A stretch of 64,000 nucleotides of DNA from Conus ventricosus (lineage: Eukaryota > Mollusca > Gastropoda > Neogastropoda > Conidae), in assembly GCA_018398815.1 (NCBI GenBank), contig CM031626.1, forward strand, positions 41,419,872 to 41,483,871, given 5' to 3'. Positions 10,496 through 22,606 of the stretch are shown here, piece by piece (position 1 is the stretch's first letter; each line of letters opens with the position of its first letter). The position numbers were made by a program, and so were the translations under genes. The notes under the pieces were generated by a model, which worked only from the letters and a program-made list of their open reading frames with translations, was not told the origin of the DNA and ran no database searches.

Positions 10496-10726
10496 ATGAG
10501 CACCGAAAAAACTGTTACCAACCTTGTATACCATTCTGCTGTTATTGGAGGCCTAAGTGTAGGATACACGATGTTTGGGTAAAAGCTTGTTAAAATAAAG
10601 CCAGCAGATCTTGGCAAACTAGACTTTGAGGATTCAGCAAAGCTGATTGCTATCATTGCAGCTTCGTTTGCTACGAAAGATTTTCTAGTCAAGCAAGGAA
10701 TAATTCCAGACAATATAAATATGTAA
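10496..10726 (+). pseudogene. Small membrane protein, copy A, frameshifted
   Basis: Counterpart of 29172-29402. ATG at 10496 follows TATAAAA. A base is gained at the run after ATGTTTGG (about 10578) and one is lost in the AAAA run near 10594, so the frame is disturbed only over a few codons. Nearly all other differences from copy B are silent, which points to past selection on the protein. Confidence 0.6.
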
Positions 10727-10748
10727 GAAAAAAATACATTTATAAAAA

Positions 10749-11155
10749 ATGGCTTCACTCGCAATAATGATAGGGGGGCGCTGTGGTGAATGCGCTTGCT
10801 TTTAGCGGAAGTAATTTCGCATTTAGTAACTGGGGAATGACGGCGAGAGAAAAAGACATAACAAAGCTATGGAGCAACTAGCAGCTGCACAAGACGCCTA
10901 TGAAAGGCAGAGACTTGAGCAGTTAGATTTTATTAATGACACACTGAAAAGACGGGGGCATGCAGCTTACACATTTAAAGACGTTGATCAAGCAATAAAA
11001 GAATATTATCTTGTAACAGGCAAAACCAATCGAGACATTGCCCCCACCAAAATTCAGTGACTTTTATCAACCATCAGAAAAACAAAAGATGCAAGAAATC
11101 GGGTTTATTGTCGTTGGTAGACGTTGTGTATTTTGTTGCACATAATATTGGCTGA
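10749..11155 (+). pseudogene. Coiled-coil/membrane protein, copy A, frameshifted
   Basis: Counterpart of 29430-29837. The central helical part is open (10869-11060: MEQLAAAQDAYERQRLEQLD). The N-terminal hydrophobic segment and the C-terminal membrane segment lie in other frames because of single-base indels near 10785, 10835, 11030 and 11105. Confidence 0.55.
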
Positions 11156-11162
11156 GTAAAAA

Positions 11163-12115
11163 ATGAACAAAATCTATTATTCGCCCAAAGGATATTGGAA
11201 GGGAATAACAGCAATTAAAAAGCTAAGCCAAGCAGCGGGAGTCAGTGAACAAACAGCAAAAGAATGGTTATCTAAACAAGCGATTTGGCAAATTTATTTA
11301 CCAGCGCCCAAACGAATACAGAGACCACACTTTGTCAATACAACTCCAAACGACACCCCTCAAATGGATCTTCTATATTTACCCTCTGATACGATTAGAC
11401 GAAAAAGATTTAAGTACGCACTTACAGTCATTGACATAGCTTCAAGATACAAAGATGCGGAACCGTTAACACAAAAGAGTGCTTCTGCTGTTGCTGTCGC
11501 CATACAAACTGATATACCAACGAGGGCCACTAACTTATCCTCGCATGATTCAAGTCGATGATGGAAAAGAATTTAAAGGGCAAGTGAATCAATTATTGTT
11601 AAAACATAGAGTTACCATTAAAAGAGGCATTCGGGAGTTCACAGATCACAGGCTTTAGTTGAAAACTTTAACAAACAGTTAGCCGAAAGACTTTTCTCCT
11701 ACCAGTATACAGAGAGCTTATTGACAATTCTCGCAACACAGAATGGGTTAGAAGATTGCCTCAGTTTTGCGCGCAATGAATAATGAAGAATTTAAAGGGC
11801 TAAAGCCAGTACAAGCAATCAAAAGAAAAAACAATAAATGTTGTTGAAGGAGAGTCTTCATCCCGGGAAACTATTACCATTTGGATTGAAAGTAAGGTAC
11901 CTTTATTTACCGGGGGAAGCAGAAGGGGACACTCGCATCAGGGCAACCGATCCAATTTGGAGTGTTGACCCGTACGAAATAAAAAGAATTGTAAAAATGA
12001 ATCCGCCCGTGTATATTTACGAGAAACTGACACAACAAAACAACCAGCTCCTCAAAGATCTTTTGTGAAGGAAGAACTGCAGATAATTCCGCCAGACACA
12101 GTTCGCTTTAATTAA
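11163..12115 (+). pseudogene. Polinton integrase, copy A, frameshifted
   Basis: Counterpart of 29844-30800. The N-terminal helix-turn-helix-like part and first catalytic Asp (QMDLLYLP) are open to about 11510, where an extra base shifts the frame. The second Asp (QVDDGKEF) and Glu (ALVENFNKQL) regions follow in other frames with further breaks near 11630, 11710, 11760 and 11830. The C-terminal beta-rich domain (11838-12068) is open again. Confidence 0.8.
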
Positions 12116-12141
12116 TTTACGTAAACATATTTTGGTTTAAA

Positions 12142-12476
12142 ATGGAAGGCCAGAAGGAAGCGCAGGACGAAACAAGAATGGTAAAGGAAGAGACCTTGAA
12201 AATGATACGGGAATCATTTCAGGCGTGTAATGCTATTAAGGAAACATTTTCGAGGATTAATCAATGCATGCTAAATCATCCAGATCACCTACAACTCAAA
12301 CCCCCAAATTGGGAAAAAGAATATCTTGAAATAATAAAAAAATTCGAACTCGTCAAGCAAACATGAGAAAAGATTTAAATGAATTGGATGAAGCTATGAT
12401 TGATCTTATAATAAAAGTTGATGAAAAAAATAAACCCTCCTGTTTATGCGGCCCTCCAGTGCCCGATTGCATATGA
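12142..12476 (+). pseudogene. Small charged helical protein, copy A
   Basis: Counterpart of 30831-31173. ATG at 12142 after GGTTTAAA. The frame runs to an A7 tract near 12341, after which a shifted but conserved tail continues to a TGA at 12474, ending in a CLCG...PDC cysteine cluster. The tract length differs from that of copy B (A9), and neither keeps the conserved tail in frame. Confidence 0.5.
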
Positions 12477-15400
12477 AAACTCGGATTAACAAACACCCGT
12501 TTTGTGTTTGTTCTATCTAATGACTTCTTTGTTACAACAGTTGTGTTGATCTCATGTAGATTAGATCGTAGTTTTACGTTGTCATGATGAAAAGTCTTAT
12601 TGCCAAACAATGCTTCTTTGTAGTTGTCATGCGATATGTTTGACTGCACAACGCTGCGAGATATTCCTTTTGCTTTCTTAATGATTTTCTCCTGGCTCGA
12701 AATACTGTACATTTTCGATCTTAACCCCACATACTCCTTGATCACCTTTCCAGATAATTCATCCTTCATCTTTCCTAAAACCTTCTTGTTAGTAATTGAA
12801 TGTAAAGGCGAATCTTTAGGGTAATCAGATGTGTCGTACCACCCGCATGCCCTTTAGCTACTTCGGTTTCCATGTCTTTATAGATGTCTTCAGTAGGAAT
12901 ATCTATAACAAAACTATCTGTATCTGTGTAAAGTACTCTGGACTCTGGATACGGGGGCTTAAAGTAGTCATAAAGAAACTCTAACATCAAAAGCTTTGAT
13001 AATTCTAAAACAGTAACCAATAAATACAGGTTTGTCTAATTTGACTTTCTTTTTTTTCATCATTATGCCAAAAAGATGATCATGAAATCTTCTAAAGTCC
13101 TGATAATTTGGTTTTGAAGTTAGCTTAATTGCTTCGTTCTCTTGGTGACCAATCTGACATCTTTGCGCTTGTGCGGATTCTCCATAGTCTTTCAAAGCAG
13201 CTGTTGTTCACCCAACTGAAAAAGTCTTTTCTGAAGCATCTGTGGATTTAGTTCTGAGATCAGTGTTCTTCATGATGTTATGGTTTCATGAACTGTTCTT
13301 GATCAAAAGCAATTATGCGATGAACAGCTGTTAACTTCAAACCGTGTCTAAATAAATTGTAGAAGTCTGTAATGACAGACATAATTTTTTTTGCCCCGAA
13401 GATTAGCACAAGTTTAGGTGGTTCTCTTGGGATCCATCTTTAGACTTTCTGCTGCTAATGGATAGTCATTATGGAGGTCATGGAGTTCATGAGGATATTC
13501 TAAGTCAACTTCTAGAATGAAACCACGCTGTTGATCAGGCGTTAACTGCCCAACCACTTTAATGCCTTTTGAATATTTTTGGGATTACCGCCTGTGTACA
13601 TTTTAAAGTTGCGTAAGGGAAGTGATTTGCGCCATTGCCCAACCATACAGATTGTTTGCATCTAAATACATAATAGTTAGACCTTTTACTCGGATCATAG
13701 TCGTCCAAGTATTTGTTGTTTGCTTTACAAAATGATGCGACGCCATACTAATTCCTCCACGCAATCCGTTTTCAATCATCTGAATCATTGGTAAATCTGA
13801 CAATAAATCAATCTGTATTCCAGTATATTTTAAGAAAGCATCCCAACTCATCCCGGGCGCAGAAATGTATGCGCAGGATCCAAACTGTAATGTTTCATGC
13901 AGGTCTTTCTATAATTTTCAAAGACGTCCGCCAACAAACATACATCTGCCATTAAATAGGAGTCATGATAGTCTCCCATCGTTTTACAATCTAACTTTTG
14001 CCAAGCATCTTGAGCATGCTGGTAATCGGAGTCGCTAATGTCCTTTCCTCTGAGACTAGAAAAGAACGCGCCTTTAGGAGGAAGTGTGTCTTCATCAACC
14101 TTTCCCAACTGTTCATGTACTCATAAGGGTAAACGCCCTTTCTAACGAGAGTTGGGTCAAAATATTCTTCCGTTATAGGGCAGGACTTTAAGGACATAGC
14201 TAGTGACTCTAATGATCCCATCATGTGTTGCATAGAGTCATAAAAAGACATGTTATTTAGATTAAAGCACATATACTTTTCTGATGACGTGCAATGCATG
14301 CTACCCTGAAGGCGTTGGTTACTGCTTGCAATATAAGATGAGAGTCGTAACCTCGCAAGTTATGAAAGAAGATGGGCACTTCCATGTCTTTGGTTCAAAC
14401 TTTAGTTGAAGATTGCATTTGTTATGCGCCGCTCCTCTGAACTTTCCGCTAATGTGATCATGGTCTCTTACTTTTGGATTGGCTTCCTCACTGAGTTCTA
14501 AACCACAATCCAACAATGTGTGGCTGAGTCATACTGTTGTTGGTCTTCAGGCGTCATTATGATTTCAGATAAGTTTAGATTATTAGAACAGGCGTTACGC
14601 ACTTGCTGCATGCGTTTTAAGAATGTTTCTGCAGCATCTGGTCCTCTATATAATTCTGGTTCTGAATAAACGCCATCCGACCTAACAATAATGAAGGCAA
14701 ATGAACAAATCTGATGATTACTCATTAAGACTGTTTTTCGAAGTTTTTGTGGTGCTGGCCCTTCATAAGGAACAATAAGCGACTCGAAGTCTGCGTAACT
14801 ACGTATGGACTTGTTTGCAGCCGTTTCCAGTTCTTAAAAACTAACTTTAGGTCCTGGCGGGGGCGTAATTAGTTCTGTATTACAGTCAACTGGGCCGATA
14901 CAATGTTTCTTATGTTCGCTCGCGGCTTGAACAGATGGCATTCTTGTTAAACATTTTCTGCAGAATTCTTGTTTGTGCCCATCTTTTGAAGTATGCGCAT
15001 TAGTTTACTCATTGTTCGTATCAATGTGTAATGTGGCAGCCCCCCTGGTGAAAACATTAGTAGTAAGTCAACATGATTTTTGTCTGCTCGCCAATCGTTG
15101 GACTGTTCTTGGACACTTTAATCGGCTGTAGATTTGTTTCCTCATCCCATGTGTAGATATTGACGGTTATTGGTTTGTTTTTGTTCTTCAAACTGATCAA
15201 TTTGGTCTACACTAACAGGAAAGGATATTCCATTGAAGTTAAGATCTTTGGTGTATTGCCGATAGTTAGACACTCTCTCTGCGTGGTCGCGGACATGATG
15301 CAGCCTTGCAAGAACGCACCACATGAAACATTTGTCGTCTGAATTCTTTATGTTTAAAACTGCTCTCTTTAAAACCAACTCCCGAGGTAGCGGAATGTAA

Positions 15401-15825
15401 GCCTTGCCTACAATCGGTGCATACTTAGCCTGTTTTAATCTAATCTCTAAGACTTCGCCCTCTGACCAACCAGAGCCTCTCATTTTAGCTTCTTCAGCGG
15501 CAGCGTCAAACTGTGTAAGCAGTTCGTCTGCCCAACCCAGTGTTAAGTCATTATGAGAAAGAATAGTCTGTTGTTTAGTTGAGACCCAGACTTCTAGATT
15601 TTCTTCATTTATTGTTACATAGTCGATTAAAACAGCTAACATTACTTTAACTGGCGGGTCTATTGTTAGTTTGCCTGGAACTTGAGAAATTGCATGAACA
15701 ACACTTGCCTGTACGTTTGTTGGGTCAATGACTTCTAAATCAATATCATTCAGTGCTCTTGATAAACGCTCTCTCTCAAGCATTCCTTCAAACAATTCGT
15801 CTTGTCCTTCATATATCTTAGCCAT
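12446..15825 (-). pseudogene. Protein-primed type B DNA polymerase, copy A, frameshifted
   Basis: Counterpart of 31195-34562. The N-terminal 227 codons (15142-15825, starting MAKIYEGQDELFEG) are intact here and define the start better than in copy B. Downstream, exonuclease and polymerase motifs are all present but in many frames: the SLIVPYEG region near 14760, RDHDHISGKFRG near 14450, the DYHDSYLMADVCLLADVF exonuclease III region near 13930, LDANNLYGWAMAQ (motif A) near 13640 and YTDTDS (motif C) near 12920. More than ten indels relative to copy B. The order of motifs and overall length (about 1,120 codons) match Polinton-type polymerases. Confidence 0.85.
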
Positions 15826-15881
15826 GCTGTCTTTCTTTTCTAAGCCAAAATATTTATTTAAATTAAAAAAAATACAACGGC

Positions 15882-16576
15882 TTAATCAGAATCAATATCG
15901 ACGGTCTTTTTGCGCTTGGACTCATAAACTAAAGTATAAACACCTTTTGGTGTTGTTAATGTGAGCTGTTTAGAACAGAGTTTAATGTCTCGTTTACTTT
16001 TTTTAAGCATTCCTTTTTTATCTGCTCGGGGTCTGGCTGTTGAGAAAAACTTGTCCTCGCCTTTCTTTGAAGATCAAACTTTTGTCTTTTGTAGTCATCA
16101 AAATCGGCCTGTAAACGATTAAATTCTTCATCCGTGATGTTTGAGTCAACAAGCGCTTTATTTATTGTCAGTTTAAACGAACTAAGTTTAGCTGTTATTA
16201 GTTGAACCATAGCTGTGTGCTTTTGGAGTTTAGTTTTTAATTTTTTGCTAGCAGCACCTACAGCTAATGACCACAGACCGGGAGTCCGGCCCCCAACTTA
16301 GAGGTAAAGCTGCGGGGTGCGCCTATGCTGTGTAAGAGACCAACAATCGTTTCTGCTGATTAGAGCACTTATTAGTCGATGATCAGTATTAAACATATGT
16401 AACAGCATTAAAGGCAGCAGAATACTTCGTTTGGTTTTTGCTGTATTGAAAGGTCTTGCTCATAGTACTTGCTGCATTATGCGTGATTGTGTTAATCTAA
16501 GGTTTTTATGTTAGGGGTTCTACTATCTTTCTTTTGGCGGCGCTGTAGGCACATTTGGATAAACTTGAACGGACAT
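15882..16576 (-). pseudogene. Conserved membrane protein, copy A, frameshifted
   Basis: Counterpart of 34615-35319. The C-terminal half (15956-16210, AKLSSFKLTINKALVDSN, then a Lys/Gln-rich helix) is open. The hydrophobic Gly/Ala-rich centre near 16260-16330 is damaged. Copy A preserves the true C-terminal end, finishing VDIDSD. Confidence 0.55.
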
Positions 16577-16599
16577 TGCTTTTTATAAATAAAAATTAA

Positions 16600-17860
16600 T
16601 TTATTATTGCTATATTTTTTAGCTGTTATTTTCAATATTCAGCTGCGCATCAATATATTAAAAAAAACAAGTGTACATTAGCGGTTTATCGTTCTTCTTC
16701 TTTATCAATTGAATGTTTATTACGTCTCTCACAGCTCTCCCCGCTTCCATGAAAATGATTATCTCTGTTGACCTTAGGTCAATTCATAAAACGTATTATT
16801 TTGTTGTTAAATTAATCAATCAAGCCTAACATTGTGAGATGTAATCTTTAGACACAAGGTCAACTGGTGATTTCTCACCTCCCGCCTCCAAGTTTTCTTA
16901 TTTTCATCAAAATGTGTTAAGTTTAAGCCCGCTAGCTAGATTGTTAGGACTGCCTCAATCGAACATTTGTTACTCCCCTTCGTTTTTTGGATTAAAAACT
17001 TTTCACTTCTCTTTTGAATGGTTCTTCATTTCACACAGCAATAAAAATACCTTTTTAAGCGATCTTGCTGAGACGCTAAACTAAAATTCCATATAGTGTC
17101 TGCCCTGCTTTAGGATAAGTTGTATGATGAACTCACTCTTTCGTAAAAATATTGCTAATTTTTGACTGATATGTTGCCAATCAGCCTTGCTAAATTAGGG
17201 TTGTGTAACAACGTCAAACTCTAACGAGATGTCAGAAATGCTGTACTTTGCTTCGGTGCTGATGGATCTGAGAAACGTTTGTATTCATTAACGTTGTTTC
17301 ATATGACAATCTGTCTTTAAAATGCTCCTTGAAAGTATGGCGAATGCGCTTTTAACAACGCAAAATCTAAGGGAATGGAAAAGCGAATTTCCATACGCAA
17401 AATTTACAGCTGCATGCTTTTTGTTCGTCTTTTCATCTGCGGCGTCTATTCTGTGTTTTAGTCCATCATCATTTTCAATTCCTTGAAAACGCAAGATAGC
17501 CCTTTCAATCTCGGTTAGCCATAGATCAGAATTGGTTTAAAAATATGTCTGATTTGTAAAGAAAAACTTCTTGCCCCTCAAGTTTTACAGAAATTTTCTT
17601 AACAAATTGCCCGCCCAGATTCTGTACAAACTGTTGTTTGGGTCTGTTTCTGATGCGAGTTCTATTTTGAAAGTAGTGTGCAGAGCTGCACAATCACTTC
17701 ATCCGCTCTAGTTCTGGAAATCTAACAGTAGATTTTGATCTGCATCAATAGTAGATGGAGGGTATTATTTGGGACGTAAATATTCCGTTTAATTTCCCTT
17801 CACGCCAAGGGTTCTTTCAGTTTCTATGGGTGTCAGAATCGAGCATATGCAAGTAAACAT
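16600..17860 (-). pseudogene. Major capsid protein, copy A, heavily frameshifted
   Basis: Counterpart of 35345-36609 at DNA level across its whole length, with an indel every few tens of bases. No frame longer than about 68 codons survives. Recognised only by alignment to copy B. Confidence 0.6.
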
Positions 17861-17903
17861 TTTTTTATACCCCCCCACCCCCCCAATTAATTATTAAAGA
17901 AAC

Positions 17904-18815
17904 ATGGCGGATTGAAGTGAAGATTATGATGTTTTGATCGTGGAGACGACATGAGTGATTCCCTTGGGAGCGGCATCGCTCGGGGCTCTCATTGCTGATG
18001 AATTAGCAGAAATCGGGAGTACATTACCAACAAGGCGGTAAAATTAACAGAAGTAAGGTCAGATATTATAACCAAAGTTTAGGCAGAACTCCGAAATTTA
18101 TAGACCCTAATGTTTTTGATGTAAAAGATGACCATTTGTTGTAGAGGAGCGACCAGGACAACTTTTTCAGCTTACACTAAAAAAGACCCATCAAAGTTTT
18201 TAGCGTGGGTTCAATAGAAATAGACTCAGTGTGAAAGATCAAAAATCGCTTGGCTTGTTAAGACAAAAATTAAGGGCGGAGGCAGTTATAACTTCAAAAC
18301 ACACTGCAAGAACTTCCCAACGCTCCCACCTGACCCCTGGAACTTAAAGAATTTAAATCAATCCAGCAGGTTTGAATTAATAAGGTAATAGAAGCAGAAT
18401 CCAGTTTTTCAGAGAAACAGCGTTAAAGACTATACACGGACTCTCCGCTACCCTGCGAGATTATTAGCTTGATCTTACTTTAAAAAACCATCAAAGGCGA
18501 ATTAACATAACATTTAGCAAAACTAGGTGAACTAGATGAGCATATAAAAAGAGAAAGAAAAACTCGTTGAGGTGATGACGCACGTTTAGGGCCTGAATTA
18601 AAGAAAGAATACCCAAAGACTAAAAAGATTTGAACAAGAAAGATCCCAGCAAGACTCGAAGTGCTAACTACTAACGAGACAATTACGAACTAAGTGAATA
18701 GAATAAGAGAAACTATCCGAAAAAATTTTATATGAAAAGACACAACGCTCGCAGAACGAATAAAAACCGCTGTTTAAAGAGCACGGGTCACATTAGCAGC
18801 GTTATAATGCCTTAG
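17904..18815 (+). pseudogene. Coiled-coil protein, copy A, heavily frameshifted
   Basis: Counterpart of 36648-37538. DNA similarity is continuous, but indels are so dense that no useful frame remains. The end (GTTATAATGCCTTAGG) matches the copy B stop region. Confidence 0.55.
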
Positions 18816-18837
18816 GATTTGCAATAAGTACACTGGT

Positions 18838-19092
18838 ACAGGCTATTACAGGGGCGGTGGTCAAAGTTAATTACTCCGCCGCCATCGCCTCCCCCTGATA
18901 AATCATGGGAAAAAAACAGATAGATAATTTGCGAGGTTTATAATAAATTAGCCAGTAAAGCTATAGACTATTTTACCGGGTTATATTAGGAGTATTGTTA
19001 GATGGCTTTTGGCTACTTGCAAGCAAAGTAGTTGGCTTTTTATGGCCCGAGCATTATGGACATTAGTTCGCTTAAGAGTTGGTTAAGTTTTA
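18838..19092 (+). pseudogene. Pro-rich membrane peptide, copy A, broken
   Basis: Counterpart of 37562-37825. The start codon region reads ACAGGC where copy B has ATGGC, and the Pro-rich and hydrophobic parts contain several indels. Confidence 0.5.
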
Positions 19093-19149
19093 GTAAGATA
19101 GACCAAAGTAATCCGAGCCTGTTAATCAGAACAAGCGCTGTCTTTCATA

Positions 19150-20270
19150 TCAGGCATCGCGAACGAGTCCGCGGGCTTTGCATGACGTCTTCATGGGACT
19201 TTTGGTGTTTGGACTTCGGGATTGGATAAACTTAATTTGGGCGTTCATTTTTGCTTGCAATATTCTGGCTCAGAATTTATGTGTTTTCCCAAAACCTTCT
19301 GTTCATTGGGCTGCTATAAGATTTCATTATTATAGTTTATTATTTTCTATCTGGAGCCTACGGTTCAGAAGGTATGCATGTATAAACAGTGCCAACAGCA
19401 AAGTCTACTTTTGATCTTGCGTATTGTAAAAACATTTGGTACCTTTTTCAATATTGGAGGCAAATCAACTGTAGAATTAATGGCATCCTCTATTTGCTAC
19501 AGTATTGTTTTTGTGCATCTAAGCCAGTAGATGGATCGTTATGCTCGATCTTGCTGTGCGTGCGAAAACCTTTAGCAAACACCAAGCGTATGTACGACTA
19601 AAGAGTCGTTTATTCGTTCTATTCCGTCTAGTTAGGCCCTTAGAAGTGTCTAGATAAATGGTGTCATGCTGTTTTATGCTCTTGCTCTATGGACAGGGCT
19701 CTGAACAATTTGAAAGGAGAAGCCAGTCAAAGTTAACTTTCTGTGACGTGCCCTCTGAAAATAATGACGCCTAGGCCATGATCCAAGATCCAACTTTTGT
19801 CTAAAGTCTGTCTTGATGTTAATATTGAATTCGTTACAGATCCTTTCAAAAGCCTTCATGTCTATTCTGTTGCTAAATGGATTAAACGATTTGTCATTCG
19901 GTAATGGTGCTTGCAGTTCAGTCAAAATACGTCTAAAGGTGTAATAGAAATGAAATCTGTACACTGACCTCACCAAAGGATCATGGTGATTTAAATGATC
20001 GGCATACGCCACTCCACACCCAGTTGATGCACAAGACACAGCAAAGTTTAACTGGTTCTGATAAAACTGCATCGGATGACTAAACCACGCTTTCTGGATG
20101 TGCTCGTTTTCAATAGGGGGGTTAAGATAGCTCTTCAATGGAGTACTCACCTTTTTATGAAAAGAGGCAGTCTGGGCCACAGCAATGTCAAGAGTATCAG
20201 TTGCTATATTTTTAAGATTGTAGTGCGGCCCAACAGAATATTTTGCACCAGTATATTTGAATGCACTCAT
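19150..20270 (-). pseudogene. Conserved unknown 378-aa protein, copy A, frameshifted
   Basis: Counterpart of 37897-39030. The first 180 codons (from ATG at 20270; SAFKYTGAKYSVGPHYNL, FSHPMQFYQNQLNFAVSC) are intact and close to copy B. The rest is broken from about 19750 on. Confidence 0.6.
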
Positions 20271-20289
20271 TTTTATTTCGTTTAAAAAA

Positions 20290-20979
20290 ATGTTTGTAAC
20301 AATAACAACCAAGACCGTCCTTCGTTTTTAGAACATGCTATTGATAACAATTGCGGAAGCAGAATGGTTGCGCTCCATGAAATATTCTACAAAGTCGTAT
20401 GGTTTAATATAACTGAATCAAGAAGAATAATAAGATTAAAAAATTTAATAATGCAGGAAAATTAGTTAGCCAGTTAACAATACCTGATGGTTATTACGGG
20501 TTTTGCTCACTAAAAGAAGCAATGAGTAAACTTCAACATTACTCTCAAACTTAACAATGCAAATTTGACAACAATGTTAACATTCCAAACCTGAAAAAGA
20601 AGTACATTACCTTTTTAATATAGAGCTAGCTAAAATGTTAGGCTTTGCAGCTAACAATAATAGTTTTAGAGTTACACCAGACGAAACTACTTATGAGGGG
20701 GAAAGTCCGCTCAATCTTGCATTATATTCATTACTCTATGTTCATTTAGATGAGCTAAGCACTGATGAAAACTTATATGATGGAGGGCCCTCAACTGTTT
20801 TAAGAGCTCTTCCATCAGGGAAAGCTGCATATTGCGATTATGAAATTATACAATTCCCTAATTTACAGTTTAAAAGATTAGTTTGTGGGAGGGTCGGATC
20901 ATTTAATATAAAAATCAAAGACAAAACAGGGAAAGTCGTAAAATGTGATAACCTGCACATTGTTTTGGAAATAAAATAA
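20290..20979 (+). pseudogene. Penton-like minor capsid candidate, copy A, frameshifted
   Basis: Counterpart of 39049-39749. ATG at 20290 after TTTAAAAAA. The N-terminal third has indels. The C-terminal 114 codons (20635-20979, MLGFAANNNSFRVTP...) are intact and nearly identical to copy B. Confidence 0.6.
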
Positions 20980-20995
20980 AAAGTTGTACTAAAAA

Positions 20996-21851
20996 ATGTC
21001 GCGTGGGCCAGAAGAATCCGGAGTTACATTAGCGCCTGTAAGGTGTATAACCTTAGAATTAAAAGACCTTGCAGATGTTGCGGACTTTGAACAGAACGGT
21101 GAGATAGGCGCTTTGTATGGTTTTGAGTACACTAAAGATGGTGATTATAAACGCAAAGAGGTTGGCGACAGCAAAAAGTTTCCTAAACTAGAACAGCTGC
21201 GCAATCTAGAAGCAAATAATGTTGGTCAGTATGAATATAAAATAGTTCGAAAACCTGACCTAAAATGGCACTTAGAACCATATTTAGAATGGGACATAAA
21301 ATTTGAATTCATAAGCCCATTTACATATTTTAGCCATCAAAAAAGTTTCAGAAAAGCATTCAACTCTGGCCCTTTACATGTAAGTCTTATGCCGGACGAC
21401 AATAGTCGGAAAGAGATTGAAATAACGCCGTATGGGAAAAAACAGTACATCCTCCACAGAAAAGAAACAGTTGTAAAAAAAGCTTCTACAAAATTACAGT
21501 TCTTTCCAAGCAGAAAATTAGGAGACACGTTCACAATGATATTTGAAATTTCTGTCTTTAAAGATGTGGAGAGGGATGGGGTTGTGGGCGTTAGTGATGA
21601 CCTTAAAAGGAATTAATATTAGCTGGCAAAACTTAGACGTTAAACGCCTTAACGTTGTTGTCGTCGTTCTTCACAAAGGCGAGGATATTAAGATCATAAC
21701 AACAAGCAACAAAATCAATGTTGACTTAAATAGAAACAATCTTACAGAACTGAATTGGATTAATCTTACACATTTAGGCCTCGTAGGGTTTTATTATACT
21801 GAACAAGTTTTGACGGAGAGTATGATAAAAATAATAACTGGATTAGATTAA
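20996..21851 (+). pseudogene. Conserved unknown 282-aa protein, copy A, one frameshift
   Basis: Counterpart of 39766-40614. Codons 1-200 are open (20996-21616) and the remainder continues in another frame (to 21851) after a break near 21600 where a TTTT run is shortened. Confidence 0.65.
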
Positions 21852-21867
21852 ATTCTGTTATAAAACT

Positions 21868-22475
21868 ATGGAGCAGTTAACTTTATGACAAAAACTCCTC
21901 ATTGCTCATTGATTTGTGGGCAGACTGGTTGTGGAAAAACAATATTTATCCTCGACCTGTTACAAACAGTTTATCGTTATAATTTTAATCATATTGTGGT
22001 TATCTGTCCAACACTTAAATGGAACAAAGCATATCATGATAGAAGGTTTATATGGACAGATGATGACATTATTTAGTTAATCCTAGCAATAAACTGAGTG
22101 AGTGTTTAGAACAGTTTTATAGATGTTTGAAGGAACGCAGACACTATTTATTATAGATGACTGTTCGGCAGAAAGAGACATAGTTAAAAAGAGAAACACT
22201 TTGTCGAAACTAGCTTTCAGCGGAAGACATGCTGGGATAAGTGTGTGGATTTTATGCCAAAAATATAACTCGGTTTAAAAGCTTTAGAGAACAGTTAAAG
22301 ACTGTAGTGTTATTTCACATGAAAGACAGAGACTCATTTGAAGAATGTTTGCGTGAAAATGATGTTATTGAAAATGATCAGGAAAAAACATAGGATTAAA
22401 CAAAAACTGAAATCTGAAAAGTTTAGTAAATTAGTATTAAAAACGGATAACCCTACACAGTATGTTTGTTTGTAG
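21868..22475 (+). pseudogene. Packaging ATPase, copy A, frameshifted
   Basis: Counterpart of 40640-41251. The Walker A loop GQTGCGKT is in an open N-terminal frame (21885-22076). Breaks near 22072, 22125, 22275 and 22385 interrupt the Walker B region (LFIIDDCSAERD) and C-terminus. The stop TAG at 22473 matches copy B. Confidence 0.8.
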
Positions 22476-22513
22476 ATAATCGTTATTTTTTGGTTATTGA
22501 AGTCTTACTTGTC

Positions 22514-22601
22514 AGAGAACGGGGAAATACCAATCCTGGGTTACTTTCGCCCGAAACTGGGTGAGGCGGAAGTGGCCCAGATTGGTATTTCCCCGTTCTC
22601 T
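22514..22601. repeat. Right terminal palindrome of element A
   Basis: Both arms carry AGAGAACGGGGAAATACC, while the left palindrome carries AGAGAACGTAGATATACC in both arms. The three base differences between the ends are thus present in both arms of each palindrome. Preceded by the inner 17-bp inverted repeat at 22497-22513. Confidence 0.9.
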
Positions 22602-22606
22602 TGTGA
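22602..22606. repeat. Target site duplication, element A right (TGTGA)
   Basis: Direct repeat of 7152-7156, immediately outside the terminal GTTCTCT. Confidence 0.75.

Larger units (their letters stand above)
7157..22601 (+). mobile_element. Polinton/Maverick-like virus element, copy A
   Basis: A 15.4-kb element bounded by inverted termini AGAGAAC...GTTCTCT and flanked by TGTGA repeats. It holds the same core gene set and order as copy B: integrase, type B DNA polymerase, capsid, packaging ATPase and conserved unknown proteins. Nearly every gene has single-base frameshifts; 16.2-19.6 kb is worst. Its terminal inverted repeat is only about 105 bp (89-bp palindrome plus 17 bp). Its left 2 kb is unrelated to that of copy B. 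Base differences from copy B fall largely at silent codon positions in the better-preserved genes, so the two descend from separately replicating lineages and not from a local duplication. Confidence 0.85.

Noticed and set aside
7157..22601. Elements A and B as a single tandem duplication
   Set aside because: Each has its own target duplication, different end palindromes and different cargo zones.
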